NCBI GenBank assembly: GCA_934474025.1
Contig: CAKSMF010000003.1
Location: 186,001 to 250,000 of the forward strand
Direction: 5' to 3'
DNA length: 64,000 nucleotides
Source of the DNA: an uncultured Ruminococcus sp.
GTDB taxonomy: Bacteria; Bacillota; Clostridia; Oscillospirales; Ruminococcaceae
Below the pieces are notes generated by a model. It searched no databases and had not been told where the DNA came from. It saw nothing but the letters and a program-made list of their open reading frames with translations. The position numbers were made by a program, and so were the translations under genes. Shown here piece after piece: positions 50,224-59,557 of the stretch. Position 1 is the stretch's first letter; each line of letters starts with the position of its first letter.

Positions 50224-51141
50224 ATGGGAAAGGTTTCCGTTACTGATATAAAGGCACTCATGAAGTCCACAGGCGTTGGCATGATGGACTGCAAAAAGGC
50301 TCTCGAAGCTAACGAGGGCGATATGGACAAGGCTATTGAATTCCTCAGAGAAAAAGGTCTTGCTACTCAGGCAAAGAAAGCTGACAGAGCTGCTGCTGAA
50401 GGTATCGTTGCTGCTGTCGTAGAAGGCAATGTTGGTGTTCTCCTCGAAGTAAACACTGAAACAGATTTCGCTGCTAACACAGATGATATCAAGAACTTTG
50501 TAAACGCTGTTGCAAAGACAATCATTGAAAAGAATCCTGCTGACGTTGAAGCTCTCAAGGCTGAAACTATCAGCGGTGGCAATTCTACTGTAGGCGAAGT
50601 TCTCACAGAACTTGCTGGCATGAAGATTAGAGAAAACATTGTTATTCGTCGTTTCACAAGACTTGAAGGTGTTCTTGCTTCTTATATTCACAACGGCGGT
50701 AGCATTGGCGTTATGGTTAAGCTTGATACAGACCTTTCTGCTGAACAGGTTTCTGCAATCGGTAAGGACGTAGCTATGCAGTCTGCTGCTCTTAATGCTC
50801 CTTATCTCCGTCGTGAAGATGTTCCGGCAGAAGTTCTTGAAAAGGAAAAGGAAATCATTCTTGCTCAGATGGCTGAAGACCCTAAGATGAAATCAAAGCC
50901 TGAACAGGTTAAGGCTAAGATTGCTGAAGGTAAGGTTGGCAAGTATTACAGTGAAAATTGTCTTCTTGAACAGGCTTTCGTTAAGGATGACAAGGTTTCT
51001 GTAAAGGGCTATGTTGATGCAGAAGCTAAGAAGCTTGGCGGTTCTATCAGCGTTGTTGAAGTTGTTCGTTATGAACGTGGCGAAGGCGTTGAAAAGAAAG
51101 AAGATAACCTCGCTGACGAAGTTGCTAAGATGATTAAGTAA
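50224..51141 (+). CDS. tsf: Translation elongation factor Ts
   Basis: The 305-residue protein starts VTDIKALMKSTGVGMMDCKKALEANEGDMDKAIEFLREKG (UBA-like N-domain) and has the EF-Tu contact NTETDFAA and HNGGSIGVMV. It exchanges GDP for GTP on EF-Tu. Highly biased codon use. The GGAGG precedes the ATG. Confidence 0.97.
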   Translation: MGKVSVTDIKALMKSTGVGMMDCKKALEANEGDMDKAIEFLREKGLATQAKKADRAAAEGIVAAVVEGNVGVLLEVNTETDFAANTDDIKNFVNAVAKTIIEKNPADVEALKAETISGGNSTVGEVLTELAGMKIRENIVIRRFTRLEGVLASYIHNGGSIGVMVKLDTDLSAEQVSAIGKDVAMQSAALNAPYLRREDVPAEVLEKEKEIILAQMAEDPKMKSKPEQVKAKIAEGKVGKYYSENCLLEQAFVKDDKVSVKGYVDAEAKKLGGSISVVEVVRYERGEGVEKKEDNLADEVAKMIK

Positions 51142-51163
51142 TCATTTTTTGATAATATAATCA

Positions 51164-51214
51164 AAACATTCCGGATTTTTTGTATAATACTTACAAAAGC
51201 CCGGAATGTTTTTT
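51164..51214 (+). terminator. Terminator after tsf
   Basis: AAACATTCCGG (51164-51174) pairs with CCGGAATGTTT (51201-51211) around a 26-base loop, then T. Confidence 0.78.
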
Positions 51215-51227
51215 ATGTATATTCCAC

Positions 51228-51256
51228 TTGCAATATGAAAAAATATATGATATAAT
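51228..51256 (+). promoter_or_regulatory. Promoter of the moxR operon
   Basis: TTGCAA (51228-51233), 17 bases, TATAAT (51251-51256). Confidence 0.78.
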
Positions 51257-51297
51257 GATATAAATAGGATATTTTACCCAATTTATGAGGTACTTTT

Positions 51298-52239
51298 ATG
51301 AATAAAAATATTGAAATACTTACTTCTTCAATTGGCAGAGTTATTGTCGGCAAAAATGATACAGTAATGCGTTTGGTTACAGCCTTGCTTTGTGAAGGTC
51401 ATGTACTTCTGGAAGATGTTCCCGGTGTCGGAAAAACACAGCTTATTACCGCTTTGTCACGTTCAATCGGAGGCAAATTTAATCGTATACAGCTTACTCC
51501 CGATGTTATGCCGTCTGATATTTCTGGTTTTACAATGCTTGACCAAAAATCAGGAAACTTTATTTACCGTGAAGGTGCTGTTATGTGCAATTTTCTGCTC
51601 GCAGACGAGATAAATCGTGCCTCACCTAAAGTACAGTCCGCTTTACTGGAAGCTATGGAAGAACATCAAATCAGTCTTGATGGTGTCACCCATAAACTTC
51701 CTACACCTTTTCTTGTAATGGCAACTCAAAATCCTGTTGAAACGTATGGTACTTTTCATCTGCCGGAAGCTCAAATGGACAGGTTCTTTATGAAACTTTC
51801 TATGGGGTATCCTTCGCCGGAAGAAGAAGTAGAAATCCTTGGACGTACTGAAATGCATAATCCGATAAACAATATTGAACAGCCTGTTATGAGCCTCGAT
51901 GACATTGTGGTTTTGCAGAATGAAGTACGCCGTATAAAAGTTACTGAACAAGTTAAAAATTATATTGTTAAAATTGTTTCGGTAACACGCAATGACAGAA
52001 ATACAACATTGGGAATCAGTCCCCGTGGAAGTATAGCTTTATATAAAGCTTCAAAAGCTTTCGCTTATATCCATGAACGCAGTTATGCCACTCCTGATGA
52101 TGTTAAGAATACTGCTGTGTCAGTGCTTTCACATAGAATTATACTTTCACCGCAGGGAAAAACAACTTTTGGAACAAGTGAGGAATATATCAGAAGTCTA
52201 TTGAAAAACTGTGAAGTTCCGTCTATGGGTGGACGCTGA
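51298..52239 (+). CDS. MoxR-family AAA+ ATPase
   Basis: The 313-residue ATPase has Walker A GVGKTQLI near residue 42, Walker B LLADEINRASPKVQSALLEAMEE, sensor MATQNPVETYGTFHLPEAQMDRF and the lid motif SPRGS. MoxR ATPases act as chaperones, usually with partner VWA or DUF58 proteins; a DUF58 protein follows, overlapping by one base. Confidence 0.95.
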   Translation: MNKNIEILTSSIGRVIVGKNDTVMRLVTALLCEGHVLLEDVPGVGKTQLITALSRSIGGKFNRIQLTPDVMPSDISGFTMLDQKSGNFIYREGAVMCNFLLADEINRASPKVQSALLEAMEEHQISLDGVTHKLPTPFLVMATQNPVETYGTFHLPEAQMDRFFMKLSMGYPSPEEEVEILGRTEMHNPINNIEQPVMSLDDIVVLQNEVRRIKVTEQVKNYIVKIVSVTRNDRNTTLGISPRGSIALYKASKAFAYIHERSYATPDDVKNTAVSVLSHRIILSPQGKTTFGTSEEYIRSLLKNCEVPSMGGR

Positions 52240-53402
52240 TGAAAATATTTAAAAATTTATTAAATATATTGGCTGTTTCATTTTTGTTGTATGTATTTAC
52301 ATTCTATATTGACGGAGAAATGGGCATTATATTGATGTCTTTTCTGATAATTGCCCCGTTGGTTTCACTTATTTTTACAGTGTGGGGCAGAGATAAAATT
52401 AAAATTTCGTTTGATTGTGACGGATATGTAAAAAAAGGAGGGAAACTATTAGTAACTGTAACAGTTGAGAAAAAAAGCGGTTTGCCGTTTGCATTTTTAG
52501 ACGTTAAACCGGCTGTATCAGATGTTTTTGAAAAACATACAAAAACATATCGTCTTTCAATGCTGAATGAACATGAAAAAAGTTTCACATTTTCTGTTAA
52601 TGCTTTAACCGGTGGTAACGGCGAAATATCTATAGTTTCAGTTTATTCATGTGGATTTTTAGGTTTTTTGCGTCTGAAATCAAAATTACAGTTACCATTG
52701 CCGAAAAGTGTAGGAGTAATTCCGGAAATTCCCGAGATAAAGGCATCATCACAGCTTTTTAGGTCGATTTCCGATATTGTTATGACAAGTGACGATGATG
52801 AAGAAAACGATACTGCTATGATGTTTTCAGCAAATACCACACCGGGTTATGAACACAGAGAATATATTATGGGTGACCCTCTTAAACGCATTAACTGGAA
52901 ACTCTCTACAAAAAAAACAAAGCTTATGGTTCGTCTTGATGAAGCATCATCTTCTGTACAGCCTTCAATTGTGCTTGACCTTTTCCGTGATAGTACTGTT
53001 TCCACTGAAAAAGCTGTCTTAAATGAGGAAAAAATTCTTATGTCTGTTTTTGGATTGCTTTCCCTCATGCTGAAACAGGGAATAGCTTGTAATTTTACAT
53101 ACTATGATTCAAATGGTGATAGTATAACAGAAAGTGTTGATAATCCTGATTATCCTGTTCAGTTGCTGTTGAAAGTTCTGTCGGTTAAAGTAGTTTCAGA
53201 CAGAAGAATAGTTATTCCTTCTGAAAACTCTGTAGCTTGTGTAATCGCTACAACAGACACAGGAAAAGGTTTTACAGCAATGACAGATACTATTCAAGAT
53301 AAAGAAAATGCAAGTATTCTTTGTGTGTCGCAGAATTCTCCGAATATTTCAGGCATTCCTCTCTGGTATCTTGACGAAAACAACAACTTTGTAATGGTGT
53401 AG
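52239..53402 (+). CDS. DUF58 domain membrane protein
   Basis: The 387-residue protein has two N-terminal transmembrane helices (about residues 5-45), a beta-rich region and the DUF58 signature YEHREYIMGDPLKRINWKLSTKKTKLMVRL near residue 205, with a VWA-like end. It works with MoxR ATPases in many bacteria, often with a transglutaminase-like membrane protein, as here (gene starts 3 bases later). Confidence 0.9.
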   Translation: MKIFKNLLNILAVSFLLYVFTFYIDGEMGIILMSFLIIAPLVSLIFTVWGRDKIKISFDCDGYVKKGGKLLVTVTVEKKSGLPFAFLDVKPAVSDVFEKHTKTYRLSMLNEHEKSFTFSVNALTGGNGEISIVSVYSCGFLGFLRLKSKLQLPLPKSVGVIPEIPEIKASSQLFRSISDIVMTSDDDEENDTAMMFSANTTPGYEHREYIMGDPLKRINWKLSTKKTKLMVRLDEASSSVQPSIVLDLFRDSTVSTEKAVLNEEKILMSVFGLLSLMLKQGIACNFTYYDSNGDSITESVDNPDYPVQLLLKVLSVKVVSDRRIVIPSENSVACVIATTDTGKGFTAMTDTIQDKENASILCVSQNSPNISGIPLWYLDENNNFVMV

Positions 53403-53405
53403 ATT

Positions 53406-55637
53406 ATGCAGAAAAATAATAATAAATTCAAGTTGTCTGTAATCAAAACCGTCAGCGACCCTGTACTTATATATACCGTTATTATAATGATGTCAATAAT
53501 GTATCACTATAAAAGCGAACACACTTTGATTTATGGTTTAGCGTCATTTATTATAGGCGGATTATCTTTTCGTTTTTTCGACTATATGACAAAACATAAA
53601 ATCATAGGTTCGCTAGGATATATAGCATTGTTTTCAGTGTTTATGTATGCCATTGGTTTTACAGTAAATAAAGGAAGTGAATCATATCCTCTTAATTTCG
53701 GAGTCTGGTTTCTCACACCTCAGGACGTACTTGATTATAGTAAATGGTATACAATAGCAATATTTCTTTTGTTTATGATATTTATGATGTCAGTAATATA
53801 TTATTTTACAAGAGTCCGATATAGAATATTCATGGGATTTTTGATATTCATAATACCATTTGCCATATATGGTAAGGAATATGAAAAAATGCCAACTTAT
53901 TTTATAATACTTCTTGCTACATCATATATAATTATAATGATAAATTTCAGGCAAATGCAAAATTCTGAAGAAATTGAAATCGTTGAAAAGAAAAATATAT
54001 ATAAGTCAATAGCAACTTATGCAGTTATATTTACTTCAATTGCTTCTGTGATTCCAAAGCCTGAAATTGAAGCTAACAGAGATTTACTTGATACTCTTAT
54101 TTCCGCTGACCAGTTTACAGATAAGCTTACCGCAATGTTAGGTGTATTTCAGGATACAACTGACGGAGGACAATTTCGTTCAAACAGCAATTCACCTATA
54201 TATTATGTGAATTCACGTGAACCAATGCGTCTTAAATTGAAAACTTTTTCAACCTATAAATACAGTAATGATTCATGGTCTGTTGAATATCTGGATAAAA
54301 ATTTCGTTGAAAAGTTTGAAAGAACTGGTAACACCTCAGAATATAAAAACGGTATTTATAGTTTTACAGAAACAGCAAGCATTACTAAAGCTTTACTTTC
54401 TGTTGCTGAAACAAATCCGGATTTTGCAGAAAAATACGGTTTATCAGGACTTACTTCCTCGCAGATTGAAGTTCCGGAAGAACGATGGATTTCAATATTT
54501 TCAAATTCCGGTGGTTCGCAGTTTGCACCTGTTCCTCCTCTTGTTCAAAATTTCTGGTCAACTTCTTATTCGCAGGAAATGGCACTCATATATTCCGGAA
54601 TAATTTATGCTAATGGCAAACCTAATTATTTTTCATATGATGAAAAGTTTGCATTTAGTTATACTCCTGAAACTTTCTTCATGAATCAACAAAATAAATC
54701 TGCTATTGATGCACTTTCAGTTGACGATTATGAACAGATGCTTTCAGAAGCTATATCGCTTTCGGGTGATGATTCTGGAATAATTTCTGATGAACTTAAT
54801 AATTTTATTTCTTATAATGACATTCTTTTGGATTATGGTAATAATCCGAGAATTTATAGTCTTGCACAGGAAATAACTGATGGTTTGACTTCTGATTATG
54901 ACAAAGCCACCGCTATTGAACGTTATTTCAGTGACAATGATTATGTATATGACCTTGATTATAAAAAAACTAATACAGAAAATGCTGCAAGCTTTATTTT
55001 TACATCAAAAAGAGGCGTTTGCTATGAATATGCTACCGCAATGGTACTTCTTGCACGTGCGGCAGGAATTCCGGCAAGGTATTGTGAAGGTTACAATATG
55101 TCACAGGTATACGAAAACAAGGCAATTAATACCAACTTTATTATTACCGGAAATGATGCCCATGGTTTTCCGGAACTCTATATAAAAGGTTTTGGCTGGG
55201 TATCTTTTGAACCTACTGTTGCCAGTGATGAAACAATACAACAAACTGCTACAGCCTCTGAATCACTTGCAAGAGCAGGTATTATAATTCTGATAATAGC
55301 AGTTATAACAATGATTTGTATAATGTTTTATCCTTTTGTGTCGCATAAGTTGTTTGTTTTCAAATACAATAAAAAAGCTCCGAATGATACTGTTGAAGCA
55401 GTTATACGCCGGATATACAAGTTATCCGGAAAGGAAAACAATTATACTTCTCATGAACTTGCGGATTTTGTACTTTCTGAATGGAAAATTGATATATCTT
55501 CTGTTGCTGAACTTTTTGATAAAGCTGTTTACGGTGAAGCTGTATTGAATGATACTGATAAAGAAAATGCTATGTCCGCATATATAGCTGTTTATGAAAA
55601 GCTTAAAGAAAAAAAGAGAATCAGAACAAGAAAATAA
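53406..55637 (+). CDS. Membrane transglutaminase-like protein (TgpA-type)
   Basis: The 743-residue protein has six to seven transmembrane helices in the first 215 residues, a long extracellular part and a transglutaminase-like domain with GVCYEYATAMVLLARAAGIPARY near residue 536 (catalytic Cys) and NDAHGFPELYI (His), then FEPT. A last transmembrane helix near 620-640 and a cytoplasmic DUF4129-like end follow. It forms the conserved MoxR-DUF58-transglutaminase module, whose job is probably envelope protein modification. Confidence 0.9.
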   Translation: MQKNNNKFKLSVIKTVSDPVLIYTVIIMMSIMYHYKSEHTLIYGLASFIIGGLSFRFFDYMTKHKIIGSLGYIALFSVFMYAIGFTVNKGSESYPLNFGVWFLTPQDVLDYSKWYTIAIFLLFMIFMMSVIYYFTRVRYRIFMGFLIFIIPFAIYGKEYEKMPTYFIILLATSYIIIMINFRQMQNSEEIEIVEKKNIYKSIATYAVIFTSIASVIPKPEIEANRDLLDTLISADQFTDKLTAMLGVFQDTTDGGQFRSNSNSPIYYVNSREPMRLKLKTFSTYKYSNDSWSVEYLDKNFVEKFERTGNTSEYKNGIYSFTETASITKALLSVAETNPDFAEKYGLSGLTSSQIEVPEERWISIFSNSGGSQFAPVPPLVQNFWSTSYSQEMALIYSGIIYANGKPNYFSYDEKFAFSYTPETFFMNQQNKSAIDALSVDDYEQMLSEAISLSGDDSGIISDELNNFISYNDILLDYGNNPRIYSLAQEITDGLTSDYDKATAIERYFSDNDYVYDLDYKKTNTENAASFIFTSKRGVCYEYATAMVLLARAAGIPARYCEGYNMSQVYENKAINTNFIITGNDAHGFPELYIKGFGWVSFEPTVASDETIQQTATASESLARAGIIILIIAVITMICIMFYPFVSHKLFVFKYNKKAPNDTVEAVIRRIYKLSGKENNYTSHELADFVLSEWKIDISSVAELFDKAVYGEAVLNDTDKENAMSAYIAVYEKLKEKKRIRTRK

Positions 55638-55778
55638 AAAAATCTGTATAACAACAAAATAATATTTTCCGGAAAATGAATAACTGTTATTTTTCATATT
55701 CCGATAGCAGTTATTTATTCCGGAAAATGTTCTTTAGTTTGTTTTATACGGGATTTAAAAATTTTTATGGAGGTATTT

Positions 55779-57116
55779 ATGCTTAACGAAAAAAGGAAGG
55801 GTCTTTCAGGTATTGCACTTGCTACTCTTGTATTTATGGGTACATTAAACGGCTTATACAGACCTTCTTACAATGTGTATGCAAGTGAAGATTACCATTC
55901 ATGGCGACAGATGGATGAAAGATGGGCAAATATTCCGATTGGTAACACTACTATTGGGGCTTCTGGTTGTCTTGTAACATCAATAGCTATTATGGCAGTG
56001 CATTCCGGTTCAGCAAATCCCGATAGTTTTAATCCTGGTTTATTTGCCTCTGCTATTAATGGTATAAACGGTTTTGATGCTTACGGCGGTCTTAAATGGT
56101 CAGCTGTTCCGGCAGTTGTACCTGATGTTCAGATAGTTGGAGTTAATCAGTTTCAGTCATACGATGAAGCAGGAAAAGCCGAAGAAATCCGTTCCGCTAT
56201 GGAAAACGGCTATTATGTAATCTGTTATGTTGGTAATCACTGGGTATTTGTTGAAGACGTTTCCGGAAATGATGTATACATGATTGACCCTGCCAAAGAT
56301 GATGTTTTAATGTTTGACGCATATAATAACTATAATATTACTCAATATGAAATTCTTACAGGAAAAAATCTTCCGTCATTTTCTTTTGAAGACCAGACAA
56401 CTTCAGCAGTAACTACTTCTTTTGTTACTACTGAAGCAGTAACTACTACTTATTCTACAGAGGATATTTCCGAAACTACTACTGAATTTATTGAAACTAC
56501 AACAACAACTACCGAATCTACGGAAACTACTACTACTACTGAAACCGATATACAAGAAAATACAACAACTACTGAATCCACTGAAACAACAACTACTACA
56601 ACTACCACTGAATCCACAACAACCGAAACTACTACAACTGAAACCACTACAGTTCCGGAAACAGAAACAACAACTACAACTACTTCTTCAAGTTCTCAGA
56701 CTACAAAAAATGACTGTTCATCTGAATTTTACTATTCCGGAGAAGAAACCACTTGTGTTTATACTACTTCCGGTGAGGTTATTGCCGAAATTCAAAACGG
56801 TTATATGCTTGATGTAAGAGAAATAAGAAACGGTTATGGTCTTGTCAGCATTAATGGCGTTGACGGTTGGATTGATATGAGTCAGATGGCATTTAATTTT
56901 GGCAGAGACAATCACATGAAAGGCGACATCAACGGAGACGGCGAAATTAATTTATATGACCTTTCTTTACTTAATGACTATTTAAAAAGCCTGAAAACAC
57001 TTCCGGAGGGCGTTTCAATTCTCAGTAAGTCTGAAATTGAAACAGCTGATATCAACGGAGACGGAGTAACTGACAACAATGATGTTATTGAATACCTTTC
57101 AATCATCTGCAAATAA
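55779..57116 (+). CDS. Secreted C39-type cysteine peptidase with SH3-like and dockerin domains
   Basis: The 445-residue protein starts with a signal peptide (cleavage probably after VYAS). A C39_2-like peptidase domain follows (WANIPIGNTTIGASGCLVTSIAIM with catalytic Cys near 63, NHWVFVEDV with His near 152, MIDPAKDD). Next are a Thr/Glu-rich linker of about 100 residues, a bacterial SH3-like domain and a type I dockerin with two calcium loops (DINGDGEINLYD and DINGDGVTDNND). Dockerins attach proteins to cohesin scaffoldins in cellulosomes or amylosomes. ATG 55779 was chosen because ATGGAGG just upstream is its ribosome-binding site. Confidence 0.9.
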   Translation: MLNEKRKGLSGIALATLVFMGTLNGLYRPSYNVYASEDYHSWRQMDERWANIPIGNTTIGASGCLVTSIAIMAVHSGSANPDSFNPGLFASAINGINGFDAYGGLKWSAVPAVVPDVQIVGVNQFQSYDEAGKAEEIRSAMENGYYVICYVGNHWVFVEDVSGNDVYMIDPAKDDVLMFDAYNNYNITQYEILTGKNLPSFSFEDQTTSAVTTSFVTTEAVTTTYSTEDISETTTEFIETTTTTTESTETTTTTETDIQENTTTTESTETTTTTTTTESTTTETTTTETTTVPETETTTTTTSSSSQTTKNDCSSEFYYSGEETTCVYTTSGEVIAEIQNGYMLDVREIRNGYGLVSINGVDGWIDMSQMAFNFGRDNHMKGDINGDGEINLYDLSLLNDYLKSLKTLPEGVSILSKSEIETADINGDGVTDNNDVIEYLSIICK

Positions 57117-57130
57117 AGGAGGTTTTACCA

Positions 57131-58099
57131 ATGGAATGGACAGAAGTTAACATTTATACTACAACACCAGCAATAGATTTACTGTGTTCAAAGCTTGAAG
57201 ATATCGGAATAAAAGGTTTTGCTATCCGTGATGCAGAGGATTTTAATGAATTTCTTCAGAATAAAAATGGTCAGTGGGATTATATTGATGATGACCTTAT
57301 GGGGCTTTCTCAATGCGAAACCTGTATAACAGTTTATCTTCCTGACAACAATCAGGGCAAGGATATGCTTTTAGCTATACGTTCAATGCTTACCGAATTA
57401 AAAGCAAATGATACTGATAATTCCTATGGAAGACTTGTTGCTGAACTTTCAAGTATTCGTGAAGAAGACTGGGCTAATAACTGGAAAAAATATTTCAAAC
57501 CCATTGAAATAGGTGAAAAACTTATTATAAAACCTTCATGGGAAAACTGTTCAAATGATGATAACAGAAAAATTATTGAAATAGACCCCGCTTCAAGTTT
57601 CGGAACGGGTCAGCATCATACTACAAGACTTTGTTTAGAATTACTTGAAAAAAGTCTTAATCAGGGTGACAGAGTTCTTGACATGGGTTGCGGAAGCGGT
57701 ATACTTTCAATAGGTGCAATGCTTTTAGGAGCTGAAAACGCTGTTGCAGTTGACATTGAAGAAAATGCTTCTGTTACTGCAATGGAAAACGCTTTGAAAA
57801 ATAACATTCCTAAAGAAAAATATACAACCTATTTCGGAAATATACTTACAGACAGCAAGCTTGCTGATAAAATTGACTCGAAATATGATATTATTGTTGC
57901 TAATATAGTTGCAGATGTTCTTATTGCTATGAAAGATTATTTTGTACGCTATATTAAAAATAATGGTATTCTTATAGTTTCTGGTATCATTACTGAACGC
58001 ATGGACGAAGTTATAAACGCTATAAGTTCAGTCGGCTTTGAAATGCTTGAAGTGAATACCAAAGAGGGTTGGGCTGCTGTTAAATTTATCAAAAATTAA
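57131..58099 (+). CDS. prmA: Ribosomal protein L11 methyltransferase
   Basis: The 322-residue protein has EEDWANNWKKYFKPIEIGEKLIIKPSW, DPASSFGTGQHHTTRLCLELLE and the SAM motif LDMGCGSGILSIGA near residue 184, followed by IVANIVADVL. It methylates ribosomal protein L11. AAGGAGG lies before the ATG; the dockerin gene ends 14 bases earlier, so the two may be co-transcribed. Confidence 0.95.
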   Translation: MEWTEVNIYTTTPAIDLLCSKLEDIGIKGFAIRDAEDFNEFLQNKNGQWDYIDDDLMGLSQCETCITVYLPDNNQGKDMLLAIRSMLTELKANDTDNSYGRLVAELSSIREEDWANNWKKYFKPIEIGEKLIIKPSWENCSNDDNRKIIEIDPASSFGTGQHHTTRLCLELLEKSLNQGDRVLDMGCGSGILSIGAMLLGAENAVAVDIEENASVTAMENALKNNIPKEKYTTYFGNILTDSKLADKIDSKYDIIVANIVADVLIAMKDYFVRYIKNNGILIVSGIITERMDEVINAISSVGFEMLEVNTKEGWAAVKFIKN

Positions 58100-58103
58100 A
58101 TTA

Positions 58104-58142
58104 AAGCCGGTGGAAGAATATTTCTGCCGGCTTGTTTTTTGT
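58104..58142 (+). terminator. Terminator after prmA
   Basis: AAGCCGG (58104-58110) pairs with CCGGCTT (58127-58133), then GTTTTTT. Confidence 0.78.
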
Positions 58143-58160
58143 TATTTTTACAGTTTTTTG

Positions 58161-58189
58161 TTGACAAATATGAAAAATTGTGATAATAT
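58161..58189 (+). promoter_or_regulatory. Promoter of the 385-aa hypothetical gene
   Basis: TTGACA (58161-58166), 17 bases, TAATAT (58184-58189). Confidence 0.82.
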
Positions 58190-58224
58190 ATATATATCAG
58201 TTTTTATAAAGGAGAATGATTGCA

Positions 58225-59382
58225 TTGGCACTTTTTAAGAAAAAAAATCAGCCTGCTCCGGAAGAAGTCAATCCGGCTAAGGAAATTAAAACTAAAATTC
58301 TTGAAGCACTTAACCAAAAGCTTAACGGCAATCTTTACGATGAATGCGTAATTATGCCCAGAGGTTTTACAATTGATGTACAAGTTGGTAAGCGTGAAGA
58401 AAGAGACGGGGTAAAATTATTACAGGTTATATTTGTTGTTAAAAATGATGATTTCGATGAAGCTCTTATTGAACCTGTTGACGCTCAGGGTCTTACAGAA
58501 GATGAAGCTGTTACTATGGCTGTTGAAATGTTCTACGGTGCAGTATGGCACCCGCTTGACCAGTCCATGAATAAAAAGAATGGTATACATCTTTCTATAA
58601 ACTATCTTCAGCAACATTATGACTTTGATATGTATGCTCAGTCAGTTGTAAGAGCAAGCGGAAATGACAGTCAGCCTGTTATGCTTATTAATTACATTAA
58701 ATCTGAAATTCCTAAGTACATTGGTTCAAAAAAATATTACTGGGTAAGAATTTATCTTTCAAAGTTCAATGACAGAAAGGTTGTTGAAGTGCGTGTAAAT
58801 GGTTCTGTATGTACAGAGCTTTCACGTTTTTATCAGGCTTATGTTGATTCATGGAACAGTAAAGACAAGTTTATGATGGAAAAACAGTATGCTATCTTTG
58901 TTCAGCGTGAAGACGATAAAGCGCCGGAAGCTTACAAGAAAGAACACGTTGTAGATTGTGCTAAAAAGTGCATTGAAATGATGGAAAACTGCAATTCACG
59001 TGAAGAATACATGGAGCTTGTTAAAAATCTTGAGGAAATTACCGGCGATAAGAATCTTGCTTCTGAAATAAGAATATTTATTCCAGAAATCTTTGCAAAG
59101 CTTACTCTTGGCTATCGTGAAGGTGACAGTCTTTTCCTTATTGAAGGTGATTCAACTATTGAATTTAAGAAAACTCAGCTTCGTTCTTATTTCTACCTCC
59201 AGCAGGTTGTACTTGAATATTTCAGCAAAAAGCCGGAGCAGGAAAAGGTTATGAAAATTGTTTCAAACAGCGTGGCTTTCAGAGAACTTAAAAAGGCTCA
59301 TGAACAAGGTCACGAAGCTAAAGACCTTTTTGTTCCGGGAACTTCCTACAGAGTAGGTACAGACGATTACAAGGTTTGGTAA
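58225..59382 (+). CDS. Hypothetical soluble protein, DUF-type
   Basis: This 385-residue protein starts MALFKKKNQPAPEE. I prefer the TTG at 58225 because AAAGGAG (58208-58214) is ten bases upstream; the ATG at 58216 has the same site only one base away. The sequence shows a beta-rich N-terminal half (FTIDVQVGKREERDGVKLLQVIFVVKNDDFDEAL) and a helical C-terminal half. No signal peptide or membrane helix. Similar proteins occur across gut Clostridia, but I do not know the family's role. Confidence 0.6.
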   Translation: MALFKKKNQPAPEEVNPAKEIKTKILEALNQKLNGNLYDECVIMPRGFTIDVQVGKREERDGVKLLQVIFVVKNDDFDEALIEPVDAQGLTEDEAVTMAVEMFYGAVWHPLDQSMNKKNGIHLSINYLQQHYDFDMYAQSVVRASGNDSQPVMLINYIKSEIPKYIGSKKYYWVRIYLSKFNDRKVVEVRVNGSVCTELSRFYQAYVDSWNSKDKFMMEKQYAIFVQREDDKAPEAYKKEHVVDCAKKCIEMMENCNSREEYMELVKNLEEITGDKNLASEIRIFIPEIFAKLTLGYREGDSLFLIEGDSTIEFKKTQLRSYFYLQQVVLEYFSKKPEQEKVMKIVSNSVAFRELKKAHEQGHEAKDLFVPGTSYRVGTDDYKVW

Positions 59383-59393
59383 AAAAATAATAT

Positions 59394-59438
59394 GCCTGTT
59401 CCTGTCGGATTTTTTCAAGGCGGGACAGGCTGATTTTT
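59394..59438 (+). terminator. Terminator after the 385-aa gene
   Basis: GCCTGT (59394-59399) pairs with ACAGGC (59425-59430), with an inner CC/GG, followed by a T-rich tail. Confidence 0.65.
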
Positions 59439-59557
59439 AATTTAATGAATTAAAAATCCATAAACAGAAAAGATTTATTTCTTTCTGCCATTAAATCATA
59501 TAACAGCTTAGTATTAAATTAATCGGCTGTGAAGTGAAACAAGGAGAATATTATTAT

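Noticed and set aside
56450..56647. Valine/serine-rich minus-strand frame
   Set aside because: It is the complement of the ACA/ACT-rich linker codons of the dockerin protein.
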